From NCBI GenBank assembly GCA_023441105.1, contig JAEZQX010000354.1:1-20062 (forward strand): 20,062 bases of DNA. Direction: 5' to 3'. Positions 1 to 7,104 of this stretch are shown here, in pieces. A program made the translations under genes and the position numbers. The stretch is from Pseudomonadota bacterium. Its GTDB lineage: Bacteria > Pseudomonadota > Gammaproteobacteria > Burkholderiales > Burkholderiaceae. Within the stretch, counting starts at the first letter, position 1; each line of letters starts with the position of its first letter. The notes beneath the pieces are model-generated. The model saw only the letters and a program-made list of their open reading frames with translations, made no database searches and was not told the origin of the DNA.

Positions 1-336
1 TGAAGCGGCTCAGGGCGTGTCGAGGACCCGTGACCTCGTAAATCCATCGGGAAACCATAAACGCAAACGACGAGCGTTTCGCTCTAGCCGCTTAAGGCTA
101 GTTAGCCGCTGCACCGGGTTGTCGGTAGCCCGGGTCCCGCAAGGGACAGCAGCGTCATTCATACCGAATCGTGCCTCGCCGGGCTACTTGGCGAGGAGCT
201 AAAAAATAGGTGGCTGGTTGTCGGTTGAGCCTGTGCGTCGGCGTAACGGCAACGAGAACTCAAAGACGTCACTACACACGTAGAACTGATCGCAGAAGAC
301 TTCCGGACGCGGGTTCGATTCCCGCCGGCTCCACCA
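1..336 (+). ncRNA. ssrA: tmRNA (ssrA), 5' end cut off by the window edge
   Basis: Transfer-messenger RNA, which rescues stalled ribosomes and adds a degradation tag to the unfinished protein. The tag reading frame is seen directly at 63-95: GCA resume codon, then codons giving ANDERFALAA and a TAA stop. The tRNA-like 3' end is also visible: a T-arm around 310-326 (CGGGTTCGATTCCCG), an acceptor strand and an encoded CCA ending at 336. The 5' acceptor strand and the start of the tRNA-like domain should lie just left of base 1, so only the first few dozen bases are missing. The region between tag and 3' end is where the pseudoknots of this family fold. The tag sequence is of betaproteobacterial type. 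Confidence 0.96.
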
Positions 337-384
337 GCACAAGCAAGAAGGGCTGCCCGCAAGGGTGGCCCTTCTTGCTTGTGC
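337..384 (+). terminator. Strong hairpin directly after ssrA, probable terminator
   Basis: A perfect 17-bp inverted repeat (337-353 with 368-384) starts on the base after the tmRNA CCA. The pairing continues inward through two G-T wobbles and three G-C pairs to a GCAA tetraloop at 359-362, giving about 22 bp in all. No T-run follows, so it is not a textbook intrinsic terminator. Its position suggests transcription termination or 3'-end protection and processing of tmRNA. Confidence 0.7.
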
Positions 385-464
385 CTGCCGAATTGGCGGA
401 ATCGGAGCCGAGTCCGCTCGCGGACGCGGCCCGCGCTTGCAAGCGCGAGCGCGCATTGCAAGGG

Positions 465-492
465 CGATTCCCGCCGGCTCCATCACCAGCAC
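465..492 (+). repeat. Partial copy of the ssrA 3' end (possible att-site remnant)
   Basis: Bases 465-482 (CGATTCCCGCCGGCTCCA) repeat 316-333 of the tmRNA exactly over 18 nt. After a 3-base insertion, CCAGCAC also recurs (486-492 versus 334-340). The T-arm 5' strand is not preserved. GGAGCCG at 404-410 can pair with CGGCTCC at 475-481, enclosing a GTCCG/CGGAC hairpin (412-425) and a 16-bp palindrome (432-447), so the stretch 404-482 looks tRNA-like without being a recognisable tRNA. The 3' end of ssrA is a well-known integration target, and a duplicated 3' end is what an integration event leaves. No integrase lies in the window. The rest of 385-568 holds no gene I can support. Confidence 0.5.
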
Positions 493-568
493 GTCGACTG
501 GCCAGTATCGAACGATCATCAGGTCCTACAAGCCCGGAGATTCAGCTGGCCTGTACCTCGAGGTCACG

Positions 569-1069
569 CTAACGACCTTCCCGGCGCCCTTCCCCGGCCA
601 AGCCGCAGCTGTCGCGGAAATCGAGTTCGGAGATCTCGTCGAGAAGCTTCCGCAATTCGCTCGCCCGTTCAGATCCAAACCGCTGTTCAAAAAGTTCTTG
701 CGCGCGTCGCCAGTGCGGCAACGACTCCTCGAGCTTCTGTTCGCCGAGCGGCGTCAGCGTGACTCGACGGCTTCGCTTGTCGCCCCTGTCGGCATCGAGC
801 TGGAGCAAGCCATCGCGAATCAGCGGCTTGAGGGTGTGGCTAAGTCCGGTTCTATCGATCACCAGGCTTGCAGCCAACTCTCCGACAGTGGGTGCGCCAG
901 CGCGTTGGACATGAATCAGCACGGATCGTTGCGTCGTCCGAAGCCCGCAACTGGCCAGCACGTTGTCGTAGAACAGCGATAGGTTGCGGCTTGCCTTGCG
1001 CAAAGCAGTGCAGTTGCACTGGCTTGGCTTGGGACCACTTGCAGCTTTCCCCGGCCGTTCTGGCTTCAT
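569..1069 (-). CDS. MarR family transcriptional regulator
   Basis: A winged-helix regulator of MarR type, about 166 residues. The core from TTQRSVLIHV through GELAASLVIDRTGLSHTLKPL to the wing (DKRSRRVTLTPLG) is typical, with the recognition helix around DRTGLSHTL. A CNCTALRKASR segment near the N-terminus carries two cysteines. The frame is open to an ATG at 1087, but a GAGGGG ribosome site lies about six bases before the ATG at 1069. I therefore prefer that start; 1087 or 1075 remain possible. It is divergent from the tautomerase/MATE pair and shares its control region, so it probably represses that pair and itself. One copy of the inverted site lies between a good -10 (TAAAAT, 1142-1147, minus strand) and its upstream promoter half. 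The ligand is unknown. Confidence 0.88.
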   Translation of the reverse strand: MKPERPGKAASGPKPSQCNCTALRKASRNLSLFYDNVLASCGLRTTQRSVLIHVQRAGAPTVGELAASLVIDRTGLSHTLKPLIRDGLLQLDADRGDKRSRRVTLTPLGEQKLEESLPHWRRAQELFEQRFGSERASELRKLLDEISELDFRDSCGLAGEGRREGR

Positions 1070-1141
1070 CACCATCCCCTCGTTCATGACGCAACATGCC
1101 GCGCGGTTTCGCTTGGCGCGGGCGGCAATCCCGAATGTAAC

Positions 1142-1231
1142 ATTTTAGGAGCATATGCACGTACTTCTGTTATGCTATGGGGCCGAAGCGGCCCGACGGT
1201 CTAGAACTGCCGATACGTGCATATGCTTCTA
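1142..1231. promoter_or_regulatory. Divergent control region with two inverted 18-bp operator-like sites
   Basis: TAGGAGCATATGCACGTA at 1146-1163 and, in inverted orientation, TACGTGCATATGCTTCTA at 1214-1231 match at 17 of 18 positions. Each contains the palindrome GCATATGC. Between them is an extended -10-like TGTTATGCT (1168-1176) for the rightward tautomerase transcript. The left site overlaps the spacer of a leftward promoter with TAAAAT at 1142-1147. Paired palindromes between a marR gene and its divergent target are the usual arrangement for MarR operators. That this MarR binds here is inference. Confidence 0.65.
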
Positions 1232-1260
1232 ACTAATCGCTGAAGCGGAGAGACGGTGCC

Positions 1261-1662
1261 ATGCCAACTGCAAACATCCATGTCCACGAGGGCCAATACG
1301 ACGACGCGAGGCTGGCGAGGCTCGGTGACGCCGTTCAGGGGGCGCTCGAAGCAACCCTCGGCATCCCGGCCGAGGACTACTACCGCATCTTCCACGTCCT
1401 TCCAGCCGGCCGATTCGTCCACACACCGGGGTTTCTCGGCCTGACCTACTCGAAGGACTTCATCCTGCTCGAGATCACCTTCATCACCGGGCGCCCCAAG
1501 GAAAAGCGGCTCGATTTGCTGCGCGAGCTCAATCGTCGCGTGGTCGAGGCAACCGGTATCTCGCCCGACGACCTCAGCATCCTCCTCTACGAGACCGCCG
1601 GCGAAAACGTCTCATTCGGCCGCGGACTTGCGCAGCGTGCGCACATCGCGGCAGGAACCTGA
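1261..1662 (+). CDS. Tautomerase superfamily protein (Tautomerase_2 type)
   Basis: A 133-residue member of the 4-oxalocrotonate tautomerase/MIF fold, longer than the roughly 60-residue 4-OT monomers and fitting the Tautomerase_2 group. The catalytic proline directly follows the start Met (MPTANIHVHEG), as the family requires after Met removal. The core FILLEITFITGRPKEKRLDLL and the C-terminal NVSFGRGLAQ are characteristic. The ATG at 1261 has a GGAGAG ribosome site at 1247-1252. Family members interconvert keto and enol forms of small acids or dehalogenate them; the substrate here is not evident. It lies 26 bases before the MATE gene, probably in one transcript controlled by the divergent MarR. 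Confidence 0.87.
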   Translation: MPTANIHVHEGQYDDARLARLGDAVQGALEATLGIPAEDYYRIFHVLPAGRFVHTPGFLGLTYSKDFILLEITFITGRPKEKRLDLLRELNRRVVEATGISPDDLSILLYETAGENVSFGRGLAQRAHIAAGT

Positions 1663-1688
1663 CCAAGCCCATCGCCGGGGCGCACGTG

Positions 1689-3059
1689 ATGAGCGATTCC
1701 GCGGCGTCCGGCGTAGTGGCTGCAGCGCCCTCGCCTGCCGCTCGCCTGTTGTCGGGAGCGATACTGCCGACGCTGCTCAAGCTCGGGGTACCGAACGTGC
1801 TAGCGATGACGGTGGCGGTCACCGTCAGCCTGGCCGAGACGTTCTACATCGGCGTCCTAGGCACAGAATCGCTCGCAGCAATGGCCATCGTCTTCCCGTT
1901 CATCATGCTTACGCAGATGATGTCCAACGGTGCCATGGGCGGCGGCATTTCCTCGGCGATCAGCCGGGCGCTCGGCGCCGGAGACGAGCGGCGTGCCAAT
2001 GCCCTGGCCTGGCACGCCGTCGCGCTGGGGCTCGCCATCGGACTCGTTTACTCGCTGCTGCTCGGTCTTTTTGCTATACCCCTGCTCAGCGCGCTCGGCG
2101 CACGCGGAAGCGTGCTCGAGCTCGCGCGTACCTACGCACTGCCCCTGTTCTATACAGCCTTCACGATCTGGCTGATGAACACGCTCGCTTCGGTGATTCG
2201 GGGCACGGGCAACATGTCCGTCCCGTCAATCGTCATCTTCGCGACCGCGCTGCAGCAGATACTGGTCGGCGGCATCCTCGGGCTCGGGCTGGGCCCAATC
2301 CCCCGCTTTGGTCTTCCTGGCGTCGCTGCGGGCCAGATCGTCTCGAGCGTGGTCGGCATCGCGGCATTCGCCGCGTACCTGGCGAAAGATGGAGCACGCG
2401 TGCGCCCAACACTCGCGGGAGGGCACGTCCAGGCGGCCCTTTTCGGATCGATCCTCCGGGTCGGTGCTCTTGCCTGCCTTTCCCCCGTGCAGAACGTCAT
2501 CGTCATGATGGTTCTCACGGGACTGGTGGCCCGGCTCGGACTAACTGCCCTCGCCGGCTACGGAATCGGCCAGCGACTCGAATTCATGCTCGTTCCGATC
2601 TCGTTCGGGATGGGCGTGGCCTCAGTTCCGATGGTGGGCATGGCCATCGGCGCTGGAAATGTCGCGCGAGCCCGGCAGGTGGCCTGGACTGCGGCGTCCG
2701 TCTCTGCCACTGTCCTCGCTGTCGTTGGCGTGACACTCGCCTTCCTGCCGGATCTGTGGACGGCGCGTTTCACCCAAAACCTGGAAGTCCTCGAGATCGC
2801 CAACCGGTATTTCCGGATAGCCGGGCCGGGCTTCGCCTTCTTCGGCTTCGGTCTGACCCTGTACTTTGCGTCCCAGGGCTCGGGCAAGGTACTCGGCCCG
2901 GTGCTGACGGCAACGCTTCGCCTGGTCCTCATTATTGTCATCGGCACCGTCCTGAACGCGATCGATGCGGGTGTCGATGCCTATTTCTGGCTCATCATGG
3001 CAGGCATGATCGCCTACGGACTATCGACCGCGTTGGTCGTGAGAACAACCCGCTGGTAG
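1689..3059 (+). CDS. MATE family efflux transporter
   Basis: A 456-residue inner-membrane protein with about twelve hydrophobic segments in two similar halves, the usual size for MATE exporters (NorM/DinF superfamily), which expel cationic or aromatic compounds using Na+ or H+. Recognisable stretches include the first-helix region LGVPNVLAMTVAVTVSLAET, the following LAAMAIVFPFIMLTQMMSNG, and in the second half LTALAGYGIGQRLEFMLVPI. A GTG at 1686 immediately precedes the ATG at 1689; the ribosome site is weak, so either start is possible and translational coupling to the tautomerase is likely. Its stop lies close to the broken end of an oppositely oriented synthetase remnant, marking a probable rearrangement point. 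Exported substrate unknown. Confidence 0.9.
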   Translation: MSDSAASGVVAAAPSPAARLLSGAILPTLLKLGVPNVLAMTVAVTVSLAETFYIGVLGTESLAAMAIVFPFIMLTQMMSNGAMGGGISSAISRALGAGDERRANALAWHAVALGLAIGLVYSLLLGLFAIPLLSALGARGSVLELARTYALPLFYTAFTIWLMNTLASVIRGTGNMSVPSIVIFATALQQILVGGILGLGLGPIPRFGLPGVAAGQIVSSVVGIAAFAAYLAKDGARVRPTLAGGHVQAALFGSILRVGALACLSPVQNVIVMMVLTGLVARLGLTALAGYGIGQRLEFMLVPISFGMGVASVPMVGMAIGAGNVARARQVAWTAASVSATVLAVVGVTLAFLPDLWTARFTQNLEVLEIANRYFRIAGPGFAFFGFGLTLYFASQGSGKVLGPVLTATLRLVLIIVIGTVLNAIDAGVDAYFWLIMAGMIAYGLSTALVVRTTRW

Positions 3060-3119
3060 TCGCAGCCTTCGGAGCTGCAACCGATGACCGCCGTGCGCGC
3101 TTACGACCGCGACCAGGCG

Positions 3120-3353
3120 TACCAGGCCTGCAAGCGGCCGAGAGAAGCGATAGTCGAGGAAGCGGATCAGCGCGTCGTTGAACCACGCCGGGTCCTCGCT
3201 CGCGCGCTCGTGGAGCGCCTCGAGGCTGTCGGCACCCAGCGCCCGCATGAAGCGCGTGAGGTTGGCCTCCTCGACCGTCGCAGCGTCCGGTCGCCACACG
3301 ACGCCGGACGACCTGGCGACATCGCCTTGCATCTCGTACTCCGGTCGGGACAT
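3120..3353 (-). pseudogene. N-terminal remnant of an acetyl-CoA synthetase-type acyl-CoA ligase
   Basis: The frame starting at 3353 gives about 75 residues like the ACAS_N domain of acetyl-CoA synthetase-like ligases: VVWRPDAATVEEANLTRFM, then SLEALHERASEDPAWFNDAL and FLDYRFSRP. Similarity ends near 3120-3135; the frame then runs into DNA antisense to the MATE 3' end until 3021. The AMP-binding domain (normally a further 550 or so residues) is absent, so the gene cannot make a working ligase. It starts 34 bases after badI on the same strand, so it was probably the second gene of a badI transcript activating a carboxylic acid to its CoA ester. The left boundary is approximate. Confidence 0.72.
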
Positions 3354-3387
3354 TGGCTGGATGCGGCCGGCGGCTGCCCGTATCAGG

Positions 3388-4170
3388 CTATTTCACGAAC
3401 TTGCGGAACTGCGGCTTGCGCTTCTCCTTCAGCGCCGCCACGCCCTCGCGCGATTCGTCCGTGTCGTAGTACAGCTTCAGCGCATACATCCCCATACCGG
3501 CGATGCCCGCCTGGTGGGCGGTGTCCATGTTGAAGCTGCGCTTGGCGATCGCCAGTGCGGTCGGACTGCGTTCGCAAAGTTCCTCGCCCCAGGCCTGGAC
3601 TTCCGCGTCGAGCTGCTCATGCGGCACGCATTTGTTGGCGAGCCCCATCGCCGCGGCCTCGGCACCCGTGTAGCGGCGGCAGAGATACCAGATCTCGCGC
3701 GCCTTCTTCTCGCCCACGACGCGCGCAAGGAAGGCGGTGCCGTAGCCGGGGTCGACCGAGCCCATCTTCGGGCCGACCTGGCCGAAGATCGCCTTCTCGG
3801 AGCAGATGGTCAGGTCGCAGATCGTGCACAACACGTTGCCGCCGCCGATGGCAAAGCCCTGCACCCGCGCGATCACCGGCTTGGGCACGTTGCGGATGGC
3901 GTCGTGCAGCTCCTCCATCGGCAGGCCGATGGTGCCGCGACCGTCGTAGTTGCCGTCGTGGGCGGACTGGTCGCCGCCGGTGCAGAAAGCCTTGTCGCCG
4001 GCGCCGGCCAGCACGATGGCGCCGATGTCCTTGTCATAGCCGGCCCGGTTCAGCGCCTTGATCAGCTCGTCGCAGGTGGTGCCGCGAAACGCGTTCATCT
4101 TCTCCGGCCGGTTGATCGTGATCCAGGCCACGCCGTTGCGCACTTCGTACAGGATGTCCTGAAACTCCAT
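3388..4170 (-). CDS. badI: 2-ketocyclohexanecarboxyl-CoA hydrolase
   Basis: A 260-residue crotonase-superfamily enzyme of the MenB/BadI branch. BadI cleaves the ring of 2-ketocyclohexanecarboxyl-CoA to pimelyl-CoA in cyclohexanecarboxylate and anaerobic benzoate degradation. Stretches I recognise from BadI include AWITINRPEKMNAFRGTTCD, KAFCTGGDQSAHDGNYDGRG (oxyanion-hole region), PKMGSVDPGYGTAFLARVVG and AKRSFNMDTAHQAGIAGMGM, and the full length is retained. The ATG at 4170 is preceded by AGGAG with seven bases spacing. The usual partners (badH, aliA, aliB) are not in the window and the following ligase gene is truncated, so this copy is an orphan here. Regulation is probably through the palindrome at 4303-4314. 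Confidence 0.92.
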   Translation of the reverse strand: MEFQDILYEVRNGVAWITINRPEKMNAFRGTTCDELIKALNRAGYDKDIGAIVLAGAGDKAFCTGGDQSAHDGNYDGRGTIGLPMEELHDAIRNVPKPVIARVQGFAIGGGNVLCTICDLTICSEKAIFGQVGPKMGSVDPGYGTAFLARVVGEKKAREIWYLCRRYTGAEAAAMGLANKCVPHEQLDAEVQAWGEELCERSPTALAIAKRSFNMDTAHQAGIAGMGMYALKLYYDTDESREGVAALKEKRKPQFRKFVK

Positions 4171-4289
4171 GGTTCGCTCCTTCGCCGTTCATGGTTGTGG
4201 CGGTCACGGTCCGGTCGTCGAGTCGCTTCATGAGGTCTCCTCTGCCGCGCGGACGCGCCGCCCCATGGTGAACTGAAAGCGCATCTTTG

Positions 4290-4320
4290 TGTCAATAGGT
4301 TGCCTAATATTAGGATGCAA
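4290..4320 (-). promoter_or_regulatory. Palindromic operator and promoter candidate upstream of badI
   Basis: CCTAATATTAGG (4303-4314) is a perfect 12-bp AT-centred palindrome inside TTGC...GCAA flanks, standing out from GC-rich surroundings. On the minus strand, TTGCAT and TATTGA lie 17 bases apart across it, and a TTGACA follows slightly downstream, so a badI promoter overlapping an operator is plausible. In Rhodopseudomonas the bad/ali genes are repressed by BadR, a MarR protein; whether a MarR protein acts here is inference. Confidence 0.5.
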
Positions 4321-4587
4321 GGGGCGCTGGCGCAAGCCTCCCTGGTTTTCCACCAGGGCCAAATCTACTTCGTAGCCATCGCCTTGCGACTAGGCTCCAC
4401 GTCATGCCACCGCACCGATGAACGCCAAACCGAATGACAAGCAGTTGCATAACCACATCGCCACGACTCCTCGCCGCCGACGCTGCATTGAAGAGCTTCC
4501 GGATCAACGCGATCGCGGCGCACGCGTTTGCTCGACCCCGGGTCCGATTCCATCCGCCACGGCCGCACACCCCGGCGCGACCACATC
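4321..4587. other. Intergenic stretch without a supported gene
   Basis: No frame on either strand gives a protein I recognise, and no RNA gene or repeat was seen. It separates the badI control region from the P-II-like remnant. P-II-like proteins of this kind are often found beside a membrane protein of the DUF1538 type, but no trace of one is visible here. Confidence 0.4.
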
Positions 4588-4915
4588 ATGAACGCTTCGC
4601 TCATCGTCTCCATCGTCCGGAACGGCTCGGGCAGCACGGTGCTCGAGGCCGCGGTCGCGGTCGGCGCGCGAGGCGGCGCCGTCATCCTCGGCCGCGGCGC
4701 CAGGATCAACGAGAAGGAAAAGATCTTCCGCATGTCGATCGAGCCGGAGAAGGAGATCGTCCTGACGCTGCTCCCGGCCGAACGCGCCGACGCCATCCTC
4801 GAGGCCATCGTGCAGGCGGCTGAGGGTCAATGAAGTGGGACGCGGCATCGCTTTCGTCCTGCCGGGGGACAATGTCGCGGAGGTCGCCCATTTCCTCAGC
4901 GAGGCGCCGCCATGA
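4588..4915 (+). pseudogene. P-II-like regulatory protein, frameshifted
   Basis: From the ATG at 4588 the frame reads as a P-II-superfamily protein for about 80 residues: NASLIVSIVRNGSGSTVLEA, then GARGGAVILGRGARINEKEK and EPEKEIVLTLLPAERADAIL. It stops at 4833. The missing C-terminus is present immediately afterwards in the +1 frame (4835-4915): VGRGIAFVLPGDNVAEVAHF and then LSEAPP and stop. Family members usually carry a G-x-GIAFxLP segment in one frame, so a single-base insertion or a small deletion near 4823-4835 broke the gene, or the sequence has an error there. P-II-like proteins signal nitrogen, energy or small-metabolite state to a partner; no partner is adjacent. No clear ribosome site precedes 4588. 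Confidence 0.72.
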
Positions 4916-4932
4916 CGCCGCAGCCCAGGCTC

Positions 4933-6333
4933 CTAGACGTCGAGGTCGACGTCCTTGGTCTCCTTGCCCAGCAGCAATGCCACCAGCGTGAGGCCGCCCA
5001 TCAGCGACAGGTAGACGCCGACCAGCAGCGGCGAACCTTCCCCCATGTTCCACAACCATACCGCGATGAATGGGGCGACTGCAGCACCGAGGATCGACGA
5101 GACGTTGTAGGAGATGCCCGAGCCGGTATAGCGGACGTTGGTCGGGAACAGCTCCGGCAGCAACGCGCCCATCGGCCCGAACGTCAGGCCCATGAGGCTG
5201 AAACCGATCACCAGCCACGCCATCACGCCGCCGAAGCCGCCGCCGAGCAGGGGCACCCACAGCAGCCCGAACAGGATGATGCCGAGCGTGACGAAGATGA
5301 GTGTGCGGCGGCGGCCGAAACGGTCTGCCCAGGGCCCTGAAAGCAACGTGAAGATGCCGAAGAAGACGACGCCGAAGATGAGCATCAGCACGAAGCTGTT
5401 GTAGCTGTAGCCGAGGCCCGACAGCACCGAACCCTGCGCCGGGGCTGCCGGCGCCCGGCCATAGCTGAGCGAGAACGTGGTCATCAGGTAGAAGAGCACG
5501 TAGGTCGCGAGCATGTAGAAGGTACCGAGGACCACCTCGCGCCAGTGCTTGCGCAGGACCTCGCCGAGCGGCAGCTTCACGACCTTGCCGGTGACGACAG
5601 CCTTCGAGAAGGCACTGCTTTCAACCAGGCTGAGCCGCACCCACAGTCCGACGATCACCATGATGGCCGAGCACAGGAAGGGGATGCGCCAGCCCCAGTC
5701 GAGAAATGCCGCGGAGGGACGCGAAGGATCGTCCGATGGCAGCGCGGCGGCCACCATCAGGAACAAGCCGTTGGCGATGATGAAGCCGAGCGGCGCGCCG
5801 AGCTGCGGAAAGGTGCCATACAGCGCGCGCTTGCCCCGCGGCGCGTTCTCGGTTGCGACCAGCGCCGCGCCCGACCACTCACCGCCGAGGGCGAAGCCTT
5901 GGGCGAGACGCAGGATCACCAGCAGCAGCGGCGCCAGCCAGCCGATGGACTGGTAGGTGGGGAGCAGCCCGATGAGGAAGGTGGCGATGCCCATGGTGAG
6001 CAAGGCGGCCACCAGGGTGGTCTTGCGCCCGACCTTGTCACCGAGATGTCCGAAATAGACCGCGCCGAGCGGGCGGGCCACCATGGCCGCGCCGAACACC
6101 GCGAACGACGACAGCAAGGCCGTCGTCTCGTTGCCGGTCGGAAAGAAGAGATGCGGAAACACCAGGACCGCAGCCGTCGCGTAGACGTAGAAGTCGTAGA
6201 ACTCGATGGTGGTGCCGACGAGGCTCGCGAGGAGCACGCGCGAGCGCGGGTTGACCGGCGCTTGCGGATCCTCGGGAGGCGGCGGGGTCGGTACGGAATC
6301 CGCCCCACCAGGCAGGTTCACAGCGCTGGCCAC
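4933..6333 (-). CDS. MFS transporter, metabolite:H+ symporter (MHS) type
   Basis: A 466-residue inner-membrane permease with about twelve membrane segments, similar to MHS-family carriers such as ShiA/ProP-like and YhjE-like proteins that import organic acids with protons. Evidence: VGTTIEFYDFYVYATAAVLV in helix 1, the loop 2-3 motif GHLGDKVGRKTT, then RLAQGFALGGEWSGAALVAT, WGWRIPFLCSA, and the repeat-half motif GPWADRFGRRRTL. The frame is open to 6471, but a GAGGAGGG ribosome site lies just before the GTG at 6333, and the extra upstream residues are unlike the family, so I place the start there. It is divergent from a MarR gene and shares its promoter region. The substrate is probably a carboxylic acid, given badI and the hydroquinone reductase nearby; this is inference. 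Confidence 0.88.
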   Translation of the reverse strand: MASAVNLPGGADSVPTPPPPEDPQAPVNPRSRVLLASLVGTTIEFYDFYVYATAAVLVFPHLFFPTGNETTALLSSFAVFGAAMVARPLGAVYFGHLGDKVGRKTTLVAALLTMGIATFLIGLLPTYQSIGWLAPLLLVILRLAQGFALGGEWSGAALVATENAPRGKRALYGTFPQLGAPLGFIIANGLFLMVAAALPSDDPSRPSAAFLDWGWRIPFLCSAIMVIVGLWVRLSLVESSAFSKAVVTGKVVKLPLGEVLRKHWREVVLGTFYMLATYVLFYLMTTFSLSYGRAPAAPAQGSVLSGLGYSYNSFVLMLIFGVVFFGIFTLLSGPWADRFGRRRTLIFVTLGIILFGLLWVPLLGGGFGGVMAWLVIGFSLMGLTFGPMGALLPELFPTNVRYTGSGISYNVSSILGAAVAPFIAVWLWNMGEGSPLLVGVYLSLMGGLTLVALLLGKETKDVDLDV

Positions 6334-6449
6334 GGACCCTCCTCGGGACGGCTCATCATCGTCATCGTGCTCTCCGGTAGTCGGTAGGCGCGCCAAAGCT
6401 TCGCGCTCGACCTGCGCCGAGCCTACCACCCCGTGCTTATTCCATGTCA

Positions 6450-6483
6450 ATGCATATGTATTTGCATGCACTCATGTTATCCT
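6450..6483. promoter_or_regulatory. Operator/promoter candidate between MFS and MarR genes
   Basis: The 215-base gap 6334-6548 contains an AT-rich patch with ATGCA-N8-TGCAT (6450-6467), including the same GCATATG core as the operators at 1146 and 1214. It is followed by an extended -10-like TGTTATCCT (6475-6483) reading toward the MarR gene. The layout resembles the first MarR control region (GCATATG followed by TGTTATGCT). Divergent regulation of the MFS gene and marR from here is likely but not proven. Confidence 0.5.
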
Positions 6484-6548
6484 CGGCGCCTGCCGCCCGG
6501 GCCAGGCCAACCGGTCGTCGCGGCCTGGAGACGAGGCACCGGAGATCC

Positions 6549-7004
6549 ATGCGCAAAGCAAGCAGCACACCTGCCGCCCGATGGAGATTGGACGGCAACA
6601 TCGCCTTTCAGATGGCCTGTGTGATCGGGCGCATGCAGCAGGAACTGCGCAATTCTGTCCTGCGCGACCTGGACCTGAGTTATTCGCATTTCCGGGTCCT
6701 GGAGGTGCTGTTCGAGACGGACGGGCAGCAGATCGGCGACCTGGCGAAAGCCGTCGTGGTTCGCCAGCCGGTGCTCAGCCGCGTCGTCGACCAGATGGAG
6801 GAGCGCGCGCTGGTGCGTCGCAAGCCGGACAGTCATGACAGCCGTATCACCCGCGTCTGGCTCACTTCCACCGGCCGCAAGGCGTTGCTGTCTGCCCTGC
6901 CCGGCGCGCAGCAGATCGTCGAACGGGCGCTGAGCGTGATCAGCCGCGAGGAACGTGAGTTGCTCGCGGGCCTGCTGCGGCGGTTGAACCAGGACCTGTC
7001 CTGA
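6549..7004 (+). CDS. MarR family transcriptional regulator
   Basis: A MarR-type winged-helix protein of 151 residues when started at the ATG at 6549, which has GGAG at 6541-6544. The frame extends upstream to 6444, but that start would lie on top of the operator and promoter patch. Typical parts: YSHFRVLEVLFETDGQQIGD, the recognition helix region VVRQPVLSRVVDQMEERALV, the wing SHDSRITRVWLTSTGRKA, and a C-terminal dimerisation helix (REERELLAGLLRRLNQ). It is only moderately similar to the MarR at 569-1069. It is divergent from the MFS importer and is followed by the glutathionyl-hydroquinone reductase on the same strand after about 100 bases, suggesting a response to an aromatic acid or quinone. 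The ligand is unknown. Confidence 0.88.
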   Translation: MRKASSTPAARWRLDGNIAFQMACVIGRMQQELRNSVLRDLDLSYSHFRVLEVLFETDGQQIGDLAKAVVVRQPVLSRVVDQMEERALVRRKPDSHDSRITRVWLTSTGRKALLSALPGAQQIVERALSVISREERELLAGLLRRLNQDLS

Positions 7005-7104
7005 GCCGCGCACGGCTCCCCCTCTGCATCGGCAGGAACGAAGACCTGCCCCAGCTCGCCCGGCCTGCTGCATGTGCCGCTCCGACAACCAACCGGAATA
7101 CCAG

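Noticed and set aside
404..482. Possible tRNA gene
   Set aside because: A 7-bp acceptor-like stem and hairpins exist, but the T-arm 5' strand does not pair properly, there is no convincing anticodon arm, and CCA is replaced by ATCA. Treated as an ssrA 3'-end copy instead.
3178..4233. Long open frame on the plus strand opposite badI
   Set aside because: It is antisense to a clear badI and its composition is that of a high-GC shadow frame with no recognisable domain.
6334..6471. N-terminal extension of the MFS transporter to an ATG at 6471
   Set aside because: The extra 46 residues are hydrophilic and unlike the family, the ATG lies in the operator region, and a strong ribosome site precedes the GTG at 6333.
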